Assembly: GCF_018263855.1 (NCBI RefSeq)
Contig: NZ_CP073318.1
Coordinates: 7,378,001 to 7,442,000 of the forward strand
DNA: 64,000 nt
Reading direction: 5' to 3'
Origin: Kutzneria sp. CA-103260
GTDB lineage: Bacteria > Actinomycetota > Actinomycetes > Mycobacteriales > Pseudonocardiaceae
The notes beneath the pieces were generated by a model. It ran no database searches and was not told the DNA's origin. It worked only from the letters and a program-made list of their open reading frames with translations. Position 1 is the stretch's first letter, and every line of letters begins with the position of its first letter. Shown here piece by piece: positions 45,701-53,047 of this stretch. The position numbers were made by a program, and so were the translations under genes.

Positions 45701-47113
45701 TTCCACGTCACCGGGCACCCACCCGTCGACATCGAGCCGCTTCTCCAGCGCGCCGTTCGAGCCGGCGACCACGACGGCGCCGGCGCCCTGCGCCGCCGAC
45801 ACCAGCGCCTCGGCCAACGGATCGAGCTCGGTGACCACGCTGACCAGCGCCACGACCTCAGCGCCGCGCCGAAGTGCCAGCGCGAGAGCGCCCCGTGCCG
45901 TCCATTCACGCACCTGGGCGTCCGCGCCGAGCGCGTCGTCGGCGACCGGCACGACTGACCACCCGTCGCGCTCCCGACGGACGTCCGGGGCCGACAGGTC
46001 GACCACTTCATGCGCACGCGCGTGCAACTCGTCCAGTGTGATGCTCGTGTCGACCGGCACGATCTCGTCGATGATCTGCTCGCCGGTCCCCAGGATCGCC
46101 GCGTCGAGCACCACCGTGTCGACGCGGTCCAGCCGCCGCAGCGCATCCGGGTCGACCACGAGGACATGTCGCCGTGCTATGCCGCGACCGAGTTGTCCGG
46201 CGAACGCCTCCCTGCCCATGCGCGCCGCACGCGGTGCGCTGGCGACCAGCACGCCCAGCGCGCGCTGCCGGTTGCCGAGGAACGTGACGCCCGCACCGGC
46301 CGTGCCGAACGACGTCACGACGTCAGCGACCCGGTCGGCCGCGCCGGCCGGTAGCGGCACCGGACGCGGTGCGCGGTCGAGCGGCGGGGTGTCGTATGCG
46401 CCCTCACGGTCGGCCAGCGCTCGGTGCCACTGCTCCCAACTGCGTCGCCGGGCCAGCCCTTCCATGATCAGGGAACCGCGATGGCAGGCGTCGTTGATCA
46501 ATAGCAGCGGGACCTGGGCCATGGCGTTGGCCACGGACCCGGTGAGCGCGAACAGCGCGTCGGCCGCCGGACGGCCCACCACGCCTTCCACGTAGCCGTG
46601 CACGCGGGGCGAGAAGTCGGCGACGGCGACGAGCGCGGAGAAAGTCGTGGGCGTTCTGGGGAGCGGAAGCAGTCGGCCCGCGAGCGCGTAGGGCAGGCCG
46701 ACGAGATCGACGCCGAGCGCGACCGCCTCCGTCACCAGCCCACCGGCGGCGCCGGGAAACCGCTCGCGTTCCGCACGCGGGACGGCACGCATCGCGTGTG
46801 TCTGCTCGACCTCGTGGATCATCCGCACGAGGTCGTCGACCTTGACCTTGTAGTGGTCGAACGTGACCATCGCCCACCCCAGCGCGGCGTTGACCTCGGC
46901 GGTGCGCACACCGTACGACTCGGTCAGGCGCTTCACGAGTTCGTGGGCCGCGTCTTCCGTGCCGGGTCGGTCAATGCCGTGGATCTCGATATAGGCACGG
47001 TCGCGGACGACACGGACGCGACGGTCGAAGCCGGTCGGCAGGTATGCCCGAGCGGTCGCGACCGTGTCGCCGGCAATCTTCGACGCCAAGCGGAACAGTT
47101 GAGGAAATGGCAT
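42725..47113 (-). CDS. very large P-type ATPase, CtpI-like
   Basis: The protein has 1462 aa, far longer than the usual 700-900. About 600 extra N-terminal residues include a region reminiscent of a degenerate HMA or a second HAD-like domain (LVVDPDALRRLDRVDTVVLD), as in mycobacterial CtpI. The catalytic half has the TGES loop, PEGLP in the membrane core, the phosphorylation motif DKTGTLTEG near residue 924, a KGAPE nucleotide-binding motif and GDGANDAPAIRLAD. Several transmembrane helices follow to the C-terminus. The transported cation is not evident. The gene starts three bases after a small membrane-protein gene, and the two form an operon. Confidence 0.88.
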   Translation of the reverse strand: MPFPQLFRLASKIAGDTVATARAYLPTGFDRRVRVVRDRAYIEIHGIDRPGTEDAAHELVKRLTESYGVRTAEVNAALGWAMVTFDHYKVKVDDLVRMIHEVEQTHAMRAVPRAERERFPGAAGGLVTEAVALGVDLVGLPYALAGRLLPLPRTPTTFSALVAVADFSPRVHGYVEGVVGRPAADALFALTGSVANAMAQVPLLLINDACHRGSLIMEGLARRRSWEQWHRALADREGAYDTPPLDRAPRPVPLPAGAADRVADVVTSFGTAGAGVTFLGNRQRALGVLVASAPRAARMGREAFAGQLGRGIARRHVLVVDPDALRRLDRVDTVVLDAAILGTGEQIIDEIVPVDTSITLDELHARAHEVVDLSAPDVRRERDGWSVVPVADDALGADAQVREWTARGALALALRRGAEVVALVSVVTELDPLAEALVSAAQGAGAVVVAGSNGALEKRLDVDGWVPGDVELASSVRTLQADGHVVAVVSAVRPDGLAAADVGIGIIRADTPPPWGSSVLCGPSLGEACLLMQSVPFARKASRRSAQMAIAGATAGGLLSMLGPPRSAAVRAQVAVQVAALLAMAAGTWWGTRPMRMPAPVPVTRTPWHAMPTDVVLDRLGTSPDGLDAEEAARRRQGRPDQEAVQRTGGVVETYLEELDNPVTPVLAGSAALSWTVGSMIDTILIVGVLGVNALVGGTQRLGADRALHRLTEAVAMQTRLRRGEQRVEQSPDQLVVGDVVELDAGDAVPADCRLLVAQDLEVDESSLTGESQVVGKTVDVAPARVIADRHCMLYQGTVVAAGSAVAVVTAVGTDTEIGRTTLMGDGPRSGGVHTRLNSLVRLALPISVGAGATLLGIDVLRGRPVAQALGRAVSLAVAAVPEGLPFVATVAQLAAARRLSRHGALVRNPSTMEALGRVDVLCFDKTGTLTEGRIRLHRVSDGFTDRPADDLTPALRRVVRAALRASPEPDENRPLAHPTDRAVVEGALGAGVSTTEGAASWELVESMPFEPARGFHAVLGHDEQGLLVSVKGAPEIVFARCSHWRQPEDGDRMRPFDDEAHQRFSQEVTRLASSGYRVLAVAEHAASDGNGLDDDRVRGLCLTGLLALADPVRPTALHAVEQLRQAGVRVVMITGDHPDTAEAIGTELNVVNGDRIMTGSELDAVDDAELARQLPDITVFARVSPAQKARIVRVLRTAGRVVAVTGDGANDAPAIRLADVGMALGRHATPAARHAADVVITDDRMETITAAIVEGRAMWASVRDAVAIPLGGNLSEIAFTVGTGLISAAETLNARQLLLINVLTDVLPAMAIALRPPPGATTEVLLAEGPDASLGPSLTRDIYRRATITTAATSAAWLLGRFTGTRNQANTAALVALVGAQLGQTLAAGRRDRLVLAATVLSYAVLAAIVQTPGVSHFFGSRPLWPHGWTIAVGTSVAAALVSLALRSPRTTDRRAIEAAG

Positions 47114-47115
47114 GG

Positions 47116-47547
47116 CTATTCCGCTGACTTTCCTGGCCTCGCCGGCTTTTCCGGCTTTTCCGGCACCGGGGCGTCCGACTCTTTGTCGTGCTCGTCCTTA
47201 CGCCGGAAGGTCCGGTGCACCACGATCATTCCGGCCGCCGCGATCATGACCACCGGCCACTCGACGATCGCGAACACAGCGAGCGCCCCGAGACCGGCGT
47301 AGTACGCCAAATGAGTGGGCGGTGGCAGGGCCTCGCGCACCTTGCGCACGGTGGCCTGCATCTCCTGACCGCCGATCGACATGGGAAAATCAGGCTGCCG
47401 CCACTGCACCGTGGCAAACGGAAGGGTCATGGTCCCCGTCCGCGGACCCCCGCCCTCCGGCGCGTGCTTTTCCACTTCCTGACCAGCGGCTCCGGTTTCC
47501 CGCCCCTTGCTCGAAGAGCGCGCCCCCTTTGCTTCCACTGTCGACAT
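47116..47547 (-). CDS. small membrane protein paired with the P-type ATPase
   Basis: The protein has 143 aa: a polar, charged N-terminus, then two hydrophobic spans (LAYYAGLGALAVFAIVEWPV, VMIAAAGMIVVH) and a very charged Lys/Glu/Pro-rich C-terminus. I do not know the family. It ends two bases before the ATPase start, so co-translation and a partner role are likely. Confidence 0.7.
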   Translation of the reverse strand: MSTVEAKGARSSSKGRETGAAGQEVEKHAPEGGGPRTGTMTLPFATVQWRQPDFPMSIGGQEMQATVRKVREALPPPTHLAYYAGLGALAVFAIVEWPVVMIAAAGMIVVHRTFRRKDEHDKESDAPVPEKPEKPARPGKSAE

Positions 47548-47713
47548 CGCCTCTCCCGTTCGAATTTCCCAAACTTCAGGTAAATACGAAACCTACAGGC
47601 GTTGACAGGAAGGCAACGGGGCCATCTGTGGCGCATCATCGCCACTGACGCGATCACGCCCGGGGGCAGCACCCCAGGACGGTCTCCTCCCACCGCCGCG
47701 AGTTGCGGTGTCA

Positions 47714-47735
47714 GGGGCCGTGGAAGTGGCCTCTT
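47714..47735. promoter_or_regulatory. palindrome GGGGCC(G)-N6-TGGCC (site 4)
   Basis: GGGGCCG, TGGAAG, TGGCCTCTTA. It differs by one base from the other three copies and shares TGGCCTCTTA with site 2. It lies 104 bp upstream of the secreted-peptide gene starting at 47839. Confidence 0.4.
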
Positions 47736-47838
47736 AACGGAACTCGACCGCGCTCTTACGGTCCAAGAACGGAGGCGCCGACGACAGGACCAGGGAGACG
47801 GCAAGGACAAGACCGGCCGCTGAAAGCAGGTATCTCCC

Positions 47839-48156
47839 ATGCAAAATCGACGAGTGAATGCGCGCACATGGTCGGCACTTGTCGTCGGATTGCTGGTCGG
47901 CCTGACCGCCGGAGGAGCGGCGGCAGGTTCCAGGACCGCCATCGCCACCGCCGCGGAACAGACCACGGTCGCCCGCCCGGCTGACGCGAACCCACACGCC
48001 GTGGCGAGTCCGGCGGGAACCATTCGAATCAGCTCCGGCCGATCCGCGACATGCCAGTGGACTCAGTACTCCACCGATGGAATCACGATGCAGGTGGACA
48101 CTTCTGCCACGGCGTGCGCCAACGGTTGGCACGTCCAGTGGATCGGAAGCGAGTAG
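47839..48156 (+). CDS. small secreted protein, 105 aa
   Basis: A basic start (MQNRRVNAR) and a hydrophobic segment (WSALVVGLLVGLTAGGAAAG) indicate a signal peptide or membrane anchor. The exported part is about 75 aa, with SGRSATCQWTQYSTDG and two cysteines (CQWTQ, ATACANGW) that could form a disulphide. I do not recognise the family. The ATG follows AGCAGG. It lies downstream of palindrome site 4. Confidence 0.7.
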   Translation: MQNRRVNARTWSALVVGLLVGLTAGGAAAGSRTAIATAAEQTTVARPADANPHAVASPAGTIRISSGRSATCQWTQYSTDGITMQVDTSATACANGWHVQWIGSE

Positions 48157-48412
48157 GCCAGTCCAGCTGTTCACTGTGGACTGTCAGGCGCGGCAGGTCG
48201 CCGACGCCGTGCTGGCGGTCTGCGTCGAGCGCACGCCGCGAGTCGACGCCTGGCGTGTTTTCGACACTGACGTCATATTGTGAGGATCCCGCGATTTGGC
48301 CCCTCGCGTCGGCGATGTGGACGCCGCATGCTGGAGTTTGCCGCCCCGCAGCGCAGTCGGTGGATGCCGGGCGGTGCGAGTGTAGACAGCGGACGCGCAG
48401 GAGGAGGTCTGA

Positions 48413-48476
48413 CCGGCAGGCGGTCTCCCGTTGCCGTCACGTCATGACCGACTCACCGGGAGACCGCCACTGCCGG
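48413..48476. repeat. inverted repeat with 26-base loop
   Basis: The arms GGCGGTCTCCCG and CGGGAGACCGCC are perfect, with additional outer pairing of CCGGCA and TGCCGG. The 26-base loop is long for an intrinsic terminator. It may be a terminator for the plus-strand secreted gene or a relic. Confidence 0.55.
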
Positions 48477-48541
48477 GCGTAGTGCTCGAACACGGCAGGT
48501 GGTCCGACACCGGTGTGGCTGCCCGTTGGACCGGCGGCCGC

Positions 48542-48578
48542 CGGTCCCTGACATGTCCCCCTCAGGTGTCAGGGACCG
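48542..48578. terminator. terminator of the Dap/Pls operon
   Basis: A perfect 12-bp inverted repeat, CGGTCCCTGACA and TGTCAGGGACCG, with a 13-base loop, 12 bases beyond the stop of the leftward threonine-synthase-like gene. Confidence 0.8.
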
Positions 48579-48589
48579 TGCCGTCGCCA

Positions 48590-49753
48590 TCAGCAGTCAC
48601 CCGCCAGCGCCCGTTCGACCTCATCGAGCCCGGCGACGACCACCACTCGGCCCGCACCGGGCGGCGCGCCGCCCGCCTTCACCTCCCGTCCGGTGACCAG
48701 CAGAACCGTGGTTTCCGAGCGGTCGACCAGGCCGCGTTCGACGGCACATGCCAGCCCGCCGAGCGCCGCCGCCCCAGCGGGTTCGGCGCCTACTCCCGCC
48801 CGCTCGGCCAACGTCGCCACCGCGTTCAGCAGTGCGCTTTCGGTGACCGCCACCATGGAACCGCCGCTTCGGCGCACCGCGTCCAGCACCGCGTCACCGA
48901 TGGCTGGGCGCACCACCGCGATGCCGTCGGCCACCGTTCCCGCGGGATTCAGCTCCGCCGGGCCCGCGGGCACCCCGAACCAGGCGCGCACCAACGGCTG
49001 GCAGCACTCGGCCTGGATGCCGATCAGGCGCGGCCGCCGGGTGGCGAGGCCACAGCTGACGAGTTCGGCGAAGCCCTTGTCGAGCGCCACCAACGTGGGA
49101 CCGTCGCCGACCGGGACGATCATCGCGTCCGGGAGCCGGCGGCCGAGCTGTTCCCACACCTCGAACGCCACTGTCTTCTTCGCCTCGATGGTGAACGGGT
49201 TGGCGCCGGTGTTGCGGTCGAGCCAACCGAATACGCGCGCGGCGGCCCGAGACAGGTCGACGGCGGCCGCGTAACCCTCGGGCACCCGGAAGACCCGCGC
49301 GCCGGCCTGCGTCATGAGCGCGAGCTTCTCCGGTTGGCAGTCGGTGGACACGAAGATGACGGCCCGCATCCCGGCGGCCGCGGCGCCGAAGGCGGTGGCC
49401 ACGGCCGCGTTGCCGGTGGAGGCGGTCGTGATCGTGCCCACCCCGCGCCGCAGCCCGTCCTCGATCACGAGGGCGGTGGCACGGTCCTTGTTGGACGCAC
49501 TCGGGTTCCGCGTCTCGTCCTTGATCCACAGGCGCGGCGTGCCCAATGTCCTTCTGAGCGCCGGCACGGACAACAGCGGCGTGCCGCCGATCGGCATCGG
49601 GTACCGCACCGGACCGTCGGGAATCGGCAGCAGCTTCCGGTAACGCCACATCGTGAACGACTGCGGGGGTTGACCCCCTATCAGTGCTGAGCTGTAGTCA
49701 TATTGCAGCCACTCACAACCCGCTCGATCGACCGACCCAGTCACGCCACCCAT
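48590..49753 (-). CDS. threonine-synthase-like PLP enzyme
   Basis: The protein has 387 aa, fold type II PLP family. KDETRNPSASNKDRA contains the Schiff-base lysine, and TTASTGNAAVATAFGAAAAG forms the phosphate loop region. Threonine synthases act on O-phosphohomoserine; related enzymes perform beta- or gamma-replacement in non-proteinogenic amino acid pathways. It is the last gene of the operon, behind SbnA, so it may make another building block or supply a precursor. The ATG at 49753 is chosen because GGAGGG lies seven bases upstream; an ATG five codons earlier is possible. Confidence 0.8.
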   Translation of the reverse strand: MGGVTGSVDRAGCEWLQYDYSSALIGGQPPQSFTMWRYRKLLPIPDGPVRYPMPIGGTPLLSVPALRRTLGTPRLWIKDETRNPSASNKDRATALVIEDGLRRGVGTITTASTGNAAVATAFGAAAAGMRAVIFVSTDCQPEKLALMTQAGARVFRVPEGYAAAVDLSRAAARVFGWLDRNTGANPFTIEAKKTVAFEVWEQLGRRLPDAMIVPVGDGPTLVALDKGFAELVSCGLATRRPRLIGIQAECCQPLVRAWFGVPAGPAELNPAGTVADGIAVVRPAIGDAVLDAVRRSGGSMVAVTESALLNAVATLAERAGVGAEPAGAAALGGLACAVERGLVDRSETTVLLVTGREVKAGGAPPGAGRVVVVAGLDEVERALAGDC

Positions 49754-49771
49754 GTGGCAGCCCTCCATACG

Positions 49772-50758
49772 TCATGCCGAGCGCGAACCCGCGGTCAGCT
49801 CCTCGGAACCGAGCACGTCGTCGCCGTAGAGATCCTGCAGCCAATTGGTCTGGTAGACGGTGTCGAGGTAGCGCTCGCCGAGATCCGGTGCGACCGCCAC
49901 CGCGGTGAGTCCGCACGTGTCGTAACGGGACAGCCATTCCGCAGCGCCGCTGACCACCGTGCCGGTGGAACCGCCGAACAGGAATCCGTTTCTGGCCAGG
50001 CGATGGCAGGCGCGGATGGTGTCCGCCTCCTCGACGTGCACCACATCATCCACATAGGACTCGTCGAGCAGCGGCGGGCGGACGCTCGTGCCCAGGCCCG
50101 GAATCATTCTGCGGCGAGGCGCGCCGCCGAAGGTCACCGAGCCGACGCTGTCCACCGCGACGATCCGCACCCGTCGGCGCCACTGCCGGAAGTAGCGCGC
50201 GCAGCCCATCAGGGTCCCCGTGGTGCCCGCGCCGACGAACAGCACGTCCAGCCCGGGGAACTGGCGGGCGATCGCCGGCGCCGTCCGGCGGTAGTGCGCC
50301 CGCCAGTTGGCCGGATTGGCGTACTGGTTGAGCCACACGTACCGGTCGTCGGAGTCGCACAGCGCCTGGACATGGGCGATGCGCGCGCCGAGGAAACCGC
50401 CGACGGGATCCGGCTCGGCGATGACGTGCACCTGGCTGCCCAGTGCCTCCATCATGCGTCTGGTCGACAGGTTGCACCGGGAGTCGGTCACGCACAGGAA
50501 CCCGTACCCCTTGCTCGCCGCGATCATGCTCAGCGCGACGCCCAGGTTCCCGGACGAGGACTCGACCAGGACCGACCCGGGCCGCAGGAGTCCGTCCCGC
50601 TCCGCGGCCGCCACCATCTCGATCGCCGGCTTCAACTTGATCGAGCCGGCGAAATTGAAGCCCTCGCACTTCAGATACAGCGGGCGCCCGACGATCGACC
50701 GAAGGTCGACGTAGAGGCTCTCCTCGTTGAAGTCCGCAGGCCCGGATATGACCGACAC
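49772..50758 (-). CDS. sbnA: SbnA-type N-(2-amino-2-carboxyethyl)-L-glutamate synthase
   Basis: The protein has 328 aa, in the cysteine synthase family. SbnA joins O-phospho-L-serine and L-glutamate to ACEGA, which SbnB then splits to L-Dap. The PLP lysine is in FNFAGSIKLKPA, and VESSSGNLGVALSMIAASKG is the substrate and phosphate loop. GAGTTGTLMGCARY and FGGSTGTVVSGA bind the cofactor phosphate. It lies immediately downstream of SbnB in the same operon, the classical pairing for Dap biosynthesis. Confidence 0.9.
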   Translation of the reverse strand: MSVISGPADFNEESLYVDLRSIVGRPLYLKCEGFNFAGSIKLKPAIEMVAAAERDGLLRPGSVLVESSSGNLGVALSMIAASKGYGFLCVTDSRCNLSTRRMMEALGSQVHVIAEPDPVGGFLGARIAHVQALCDSDDRYVWLNQYANPANWRAHYRRTAPAIARQFPGLDVLFVGAGTTGTLMGCARYFRQWRRRVRIVAVDSVGSVTFGGAPRRRMIPGLGTSVRPPLLDESYVDDVVHVEEADTIRACHRLARNGFLFGGSTGTVVSGAAEWLSRYDTCGLTAVAVAPDLGERYLDTVYQTNWLQDLYGDDVLGSEELTAGSRSA

Positions 50759-50794
50759 TCTTGCCCCCTCGTCCGCGGCCGGTGGTCCGGCCGC

Positions 50795-51850
50795 TCATCC
50801 ATACCGACGCAGCTCGTGGAAGAAGTCGTCGACGACGTGCAACTCGCCGCTGCGCGCCACCTCGTCGTAGACGTGCCTGCCCACCGCGAGGTCGAGCACG
50901 CCGAGACCGAAGGGCGAGAACACCAGCGGCCGATCCGCCGGTGCCGCCACCCGGCCGGCCATCACGTCGCCCAACGTGCCGTGCAGGAAGTCCCGGTTGC
51001 CGGTGAGCTGTTCGGCCAGGTGCGGCGATGTGTTGGCCTTCAAGCAGTGTTCGACGTCGTCGACGATGTTGGTCGCGGCGAGCACGATCTCCGGCGCGAG
51101 GTCGCGCAGCGACACGTGCAGCACCAACGGGTTGTGCTCGAACCACGACGGGTCGCCGACATGCGGCTGACCGGCGATGGTGGCGAAGACCACCAGGTCG
51201 CTGGCGCGGAGCAGTTGTTCGGCGCCGGCGTGCACGGTGATCCGCCCGGCAGCGCCGGACCGCTCCAGGTGACCGCGGAAGCCGGCCACGCTGTCGGCGG
51301 ACAGGTCGTGCACGCCGATCTCGTCGAACGACCAGCCGGTGGCTGCCAGGTACGTGTGGATGTAGCGGGCGATCAGACCCGTCCCGAAGAACCCGACGCG
51401 CGTCGGACGCCGTCGGCCGCGGCTGAGCCAGTCGGCCGCCGACGCCGCCAACGCGGCCGTCCTGGTGGCGCTGATGATCGAGCCTTCCAAGCACGCGAAC
51501 GGGTAGCCCGTGTCGTGGTCGTTGAGAATCAGCACGGCCGAGGCCCTCGGGAGGCCGGCCGGCACGTTCTCCGGAAAGCTGGAGATCCACTTCAGGCCGT
51601 CCACCCCTGCCTGCCCGCCGAGCGAGGCGGGCAGCGCGATGATCCGGGAGGACGGGCGGTCGGGGAAGCGGAGGAAATAGGACGGCGGGTTCACCGAATC
51701 ACCGGCGCTGTGCAACCGATAGGCGTCCTCGACCAACTCCACGATCTGCTTCTCGCGTCCCCGCAGCGCGCTGCCGACCTGGGCGCCGGAGATCACCGCG
51801 AACGACGGCATGGCCCTGGACCCCGCAGCTGTGGCCCCACTGCTGGTCAT
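50795..51850 (-). CDS. sbnB: SbnB-type ACEGA dehydrogenase, right copy
   Basis: The protein has 351 aa and is the partner of the adjacent SbnA. VDGLKWISSFPENV, ASAVLILNDHDTGYPFAC, VGFFGTGLIARYIHTYL and the C-terminal PLVFSPFGLGVLDL are shared almost word for word with the left copy at 22073-23146. It releases L-Dap from ACEGA with NAD. The ATG overlaps the oxygenase stop (ATGA), so translation is coupled. Confidence 0.92.
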   Translation of the reverse strand: MTSSGATAAGSRAMPSFAVISGAQVGSALRGREKQIVELVEDAYRLHSAGDSVNPPSYFLRFPDRPSSRIIALPASLGGQAGVDGLKWISSFPENVPAGLPRASAVLILNDHDTGYPFACLEGSIISATRTAALAASAADWLSRGRRRPTRVGFFGTGLIARYIHTYLAATGWSFDEIGVHDLSADSVAGFRGHLERSGAAGRITVHAGAEQLLRASDLVVFATIAGQPHVGDPSWFEHNPLVLHVSLRDLAPEIVLAATNIVDDVEHCLKANTSPHLAEQLTGNRDFLHGTLGDVMAGRVAAPADRPLVFSPFGLGVLDLAVGRHVYDEVARSGELHVVDDFFHELRRYG

Positions 51851-52854
51851 CCGGCGGTCACCGCCACGGTCGGCGAGCAGTCCGCCAGGCGCACCGCGTC
51901 GGCCATCGCGACGAGCACTTCCCGTGGTCCCTCGAAGGGCTCCCGGCCGTGCGCGGTGCGGATGTTGTCGACGACCATCAGGTCGCCGGCCTGCCACGGC
52001 TCGCGCACGGTGTCGTCCTGGTAGACCTCGTTGAGCAGCTGTATGACGTCTTCGCCGATGGGGTCGCCGTTGCCGAAGCTGGTGTTGAACGGCAGCGCGT
52101 CGGCGCCGTAGACGTCGACCAGGTACTCCCGCACCTCGGGGGCCAGCGTCCACTCGCTGAGGAACGCGATCTGGTTGAACCAGCAACGCCTGCCGGTGAC
52201 CGGATGATGCACGATGGCGCTGCGGTGCTGTCGGGTGCGCAGTCCACCGTCGGGTTGCCACTCGAAGTCAATCGCGTTGGCGCGGCAGTACTTCTCGACG
52301 GCCGCCCGGTCGTCGGTGCCGAACGCCTGAGCCAAGGACGCCCCGATCTCGTCGTTGTAGTTGCGGGTGAGCAGCCAGCCCTCCCATCTGAACCGCTCGG
52401 CCAACTCCGTGGGCAGCGCGTCGAGCACGGTCGGCGAGTCGGCCGTCACGGTCGCGCCGCCGGTGGCGGGCGCCTGCAGGCACGCGAACAGCATCAGGCC
52501 GGGGAATTCCAGCAGGTAGCTCAGTTCGTGATGCATGCACATCTGCTGGTTCGGCGGCCACTTCGAGGCCGAGTACACGCCGTCGGAGTAGGCCCGCCTC
52601 GGCGCGAAGGACTCCCGTTCGGTCATCAGGCCGGTGGCCAGGCGGCGAAAGACGGCGTTCGCCTCCGCCTCGTCACGCAGCGTCAGGCCGCGGACCAGGA
52701 CCGAGCCGTGCTCGGTGACGATGGCGCGCACCGCATCCCGGTGCTCGGCCACCCAGCTCGTCGCGTCGCCGGTGGCCTCCGCCCGCAGTATCGGCGGTTT
52801 GCCGGGTCGCAGGTCCACATCGAGGAGCGACACTGGCGGGGATGAGGACGACAT
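51847..52854 (-). CDS. SyrP/TauD-like Fe(II)/2-oxoglutarate-dependent oxygenase
   Basis: The protein has 335 aa, TauD/TfdA family. The iron facial triad is visible as HHELSY (H-x-E) and the distal histidine in DNIRTAHGREPF, with the 2-oxoglutarate-binding Arg just after. SyrP-type relatives hydroxylate carrier-bound amino acids at the beta carbon. It sits between the NRPS and SbnB, so carrier-bound Dap (or another residue) is a plausible substrate. AAAGGA precedes the ATG, and the stop overlaps the SbnB start. The left operon copy lacks this gene. Confidence 0.85.
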   Translation of the reverse strand: MSSSSPPVSLLDVDLRPGKPPILRAEATGDATSWVAEHRDAVRAIVTEHGSVLVRGLTLRDEAEANAVFRRLATGLMTERESFAPRRAYSDGVYSASKWPPNQQMCMHHELSYLLEFPGLMLFACLQAPATGGATVTADSPTVLDALPTELAERFRWEGWLLTRNYNDEIGASLAQAFGTDDRAAVEKYCRANAIDFEWQPDGGLRTRQHRSAIVHHPVTGRRCWFNQIAFLSEWTLAPEVREYLVDVYGADALPFNTSFGNGDPIGEDVIQLLNEVYQDDTVREPWQAGDLMVVDNIRTAHGREPFEGPREVLVAMADAVRLADCSPTVAVTAG

Positions 52855-52877
52855 CTCTGGTTCCTTTCAGTGTTTCT

Positions 52878-52932
52878 TGCCGCGCGTTCCGCGCGGGGCT
52901 CGGCCCCTTCGGGGCCGGTGCCTTCCTTAGCC
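52878..52932. repeat. GC-rich intercistronic repeat, copy B
   Basis: It has the same core as copy A at 38627: TGCCGCGCGTTCCG, CGCGGGGCTC, then GGCCCCTTCGGGGCCGG and TGCCT, ending CTTAGCCG. It lies between the NRPS and the oxygenase gene. Copy A has about 20 extra bases before CTTAGCCG. Hairpins formed by the core could act on either strand. Confidence 0.75.
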
Positions 52933-52936
52933 GGTT

Positions 52937-53047
52937 TTAGCCCGCCGCATCAGCAAAGTGGTGGGGCGCGTCGGGTGGCGGCGGCCGAAATCCGGCGACA
53001 GTCCAGGCACCGGCGGGGCCTCGCGGAATCGGGGGGGTGGTATTCAC
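52937..53047 (-). CDS. 36-aa peptide coupled to the NRPS stop
   Basis: A GTG overlaps the NRPS stop (GTGA) and opens a 36-codon frame beginning MNTTPPIPRGPAGAW and ending HHFADAAG. It is Pro- and Ala-rich. Its counterpart in the left operon starts the same way (MNTNP) but stops after ten residues. It is too short for an MbtH protein. It could be a coupling leader or a small partner of the NRPS. Confidence 0.4.
   Translation of the reverse strand: MNTTPPIPRGPAGAWTVAGFRPPPPDAPHHFADAAG

Larger units (their letters stand above)
48157..48589. other. 433-bp intergenic region with two hairpins
   Basis: Between the convergent secreted-peptide gene and the Dap operon. It contains a long-loop inverted repeat (48413-48476) and a compact terminator (48542-48578). 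No gene was recognised. Confidence 0.55.

Noticed and set aside
52937..53047. Resemblance of the 36-aa coupled peptide (PAGAW) to the PAGWTVV part of MbtH proteins
   Set aside because: Too short, and it lacks the conserved NxExQxSxWP and W-DxRP parts. Probably chance.
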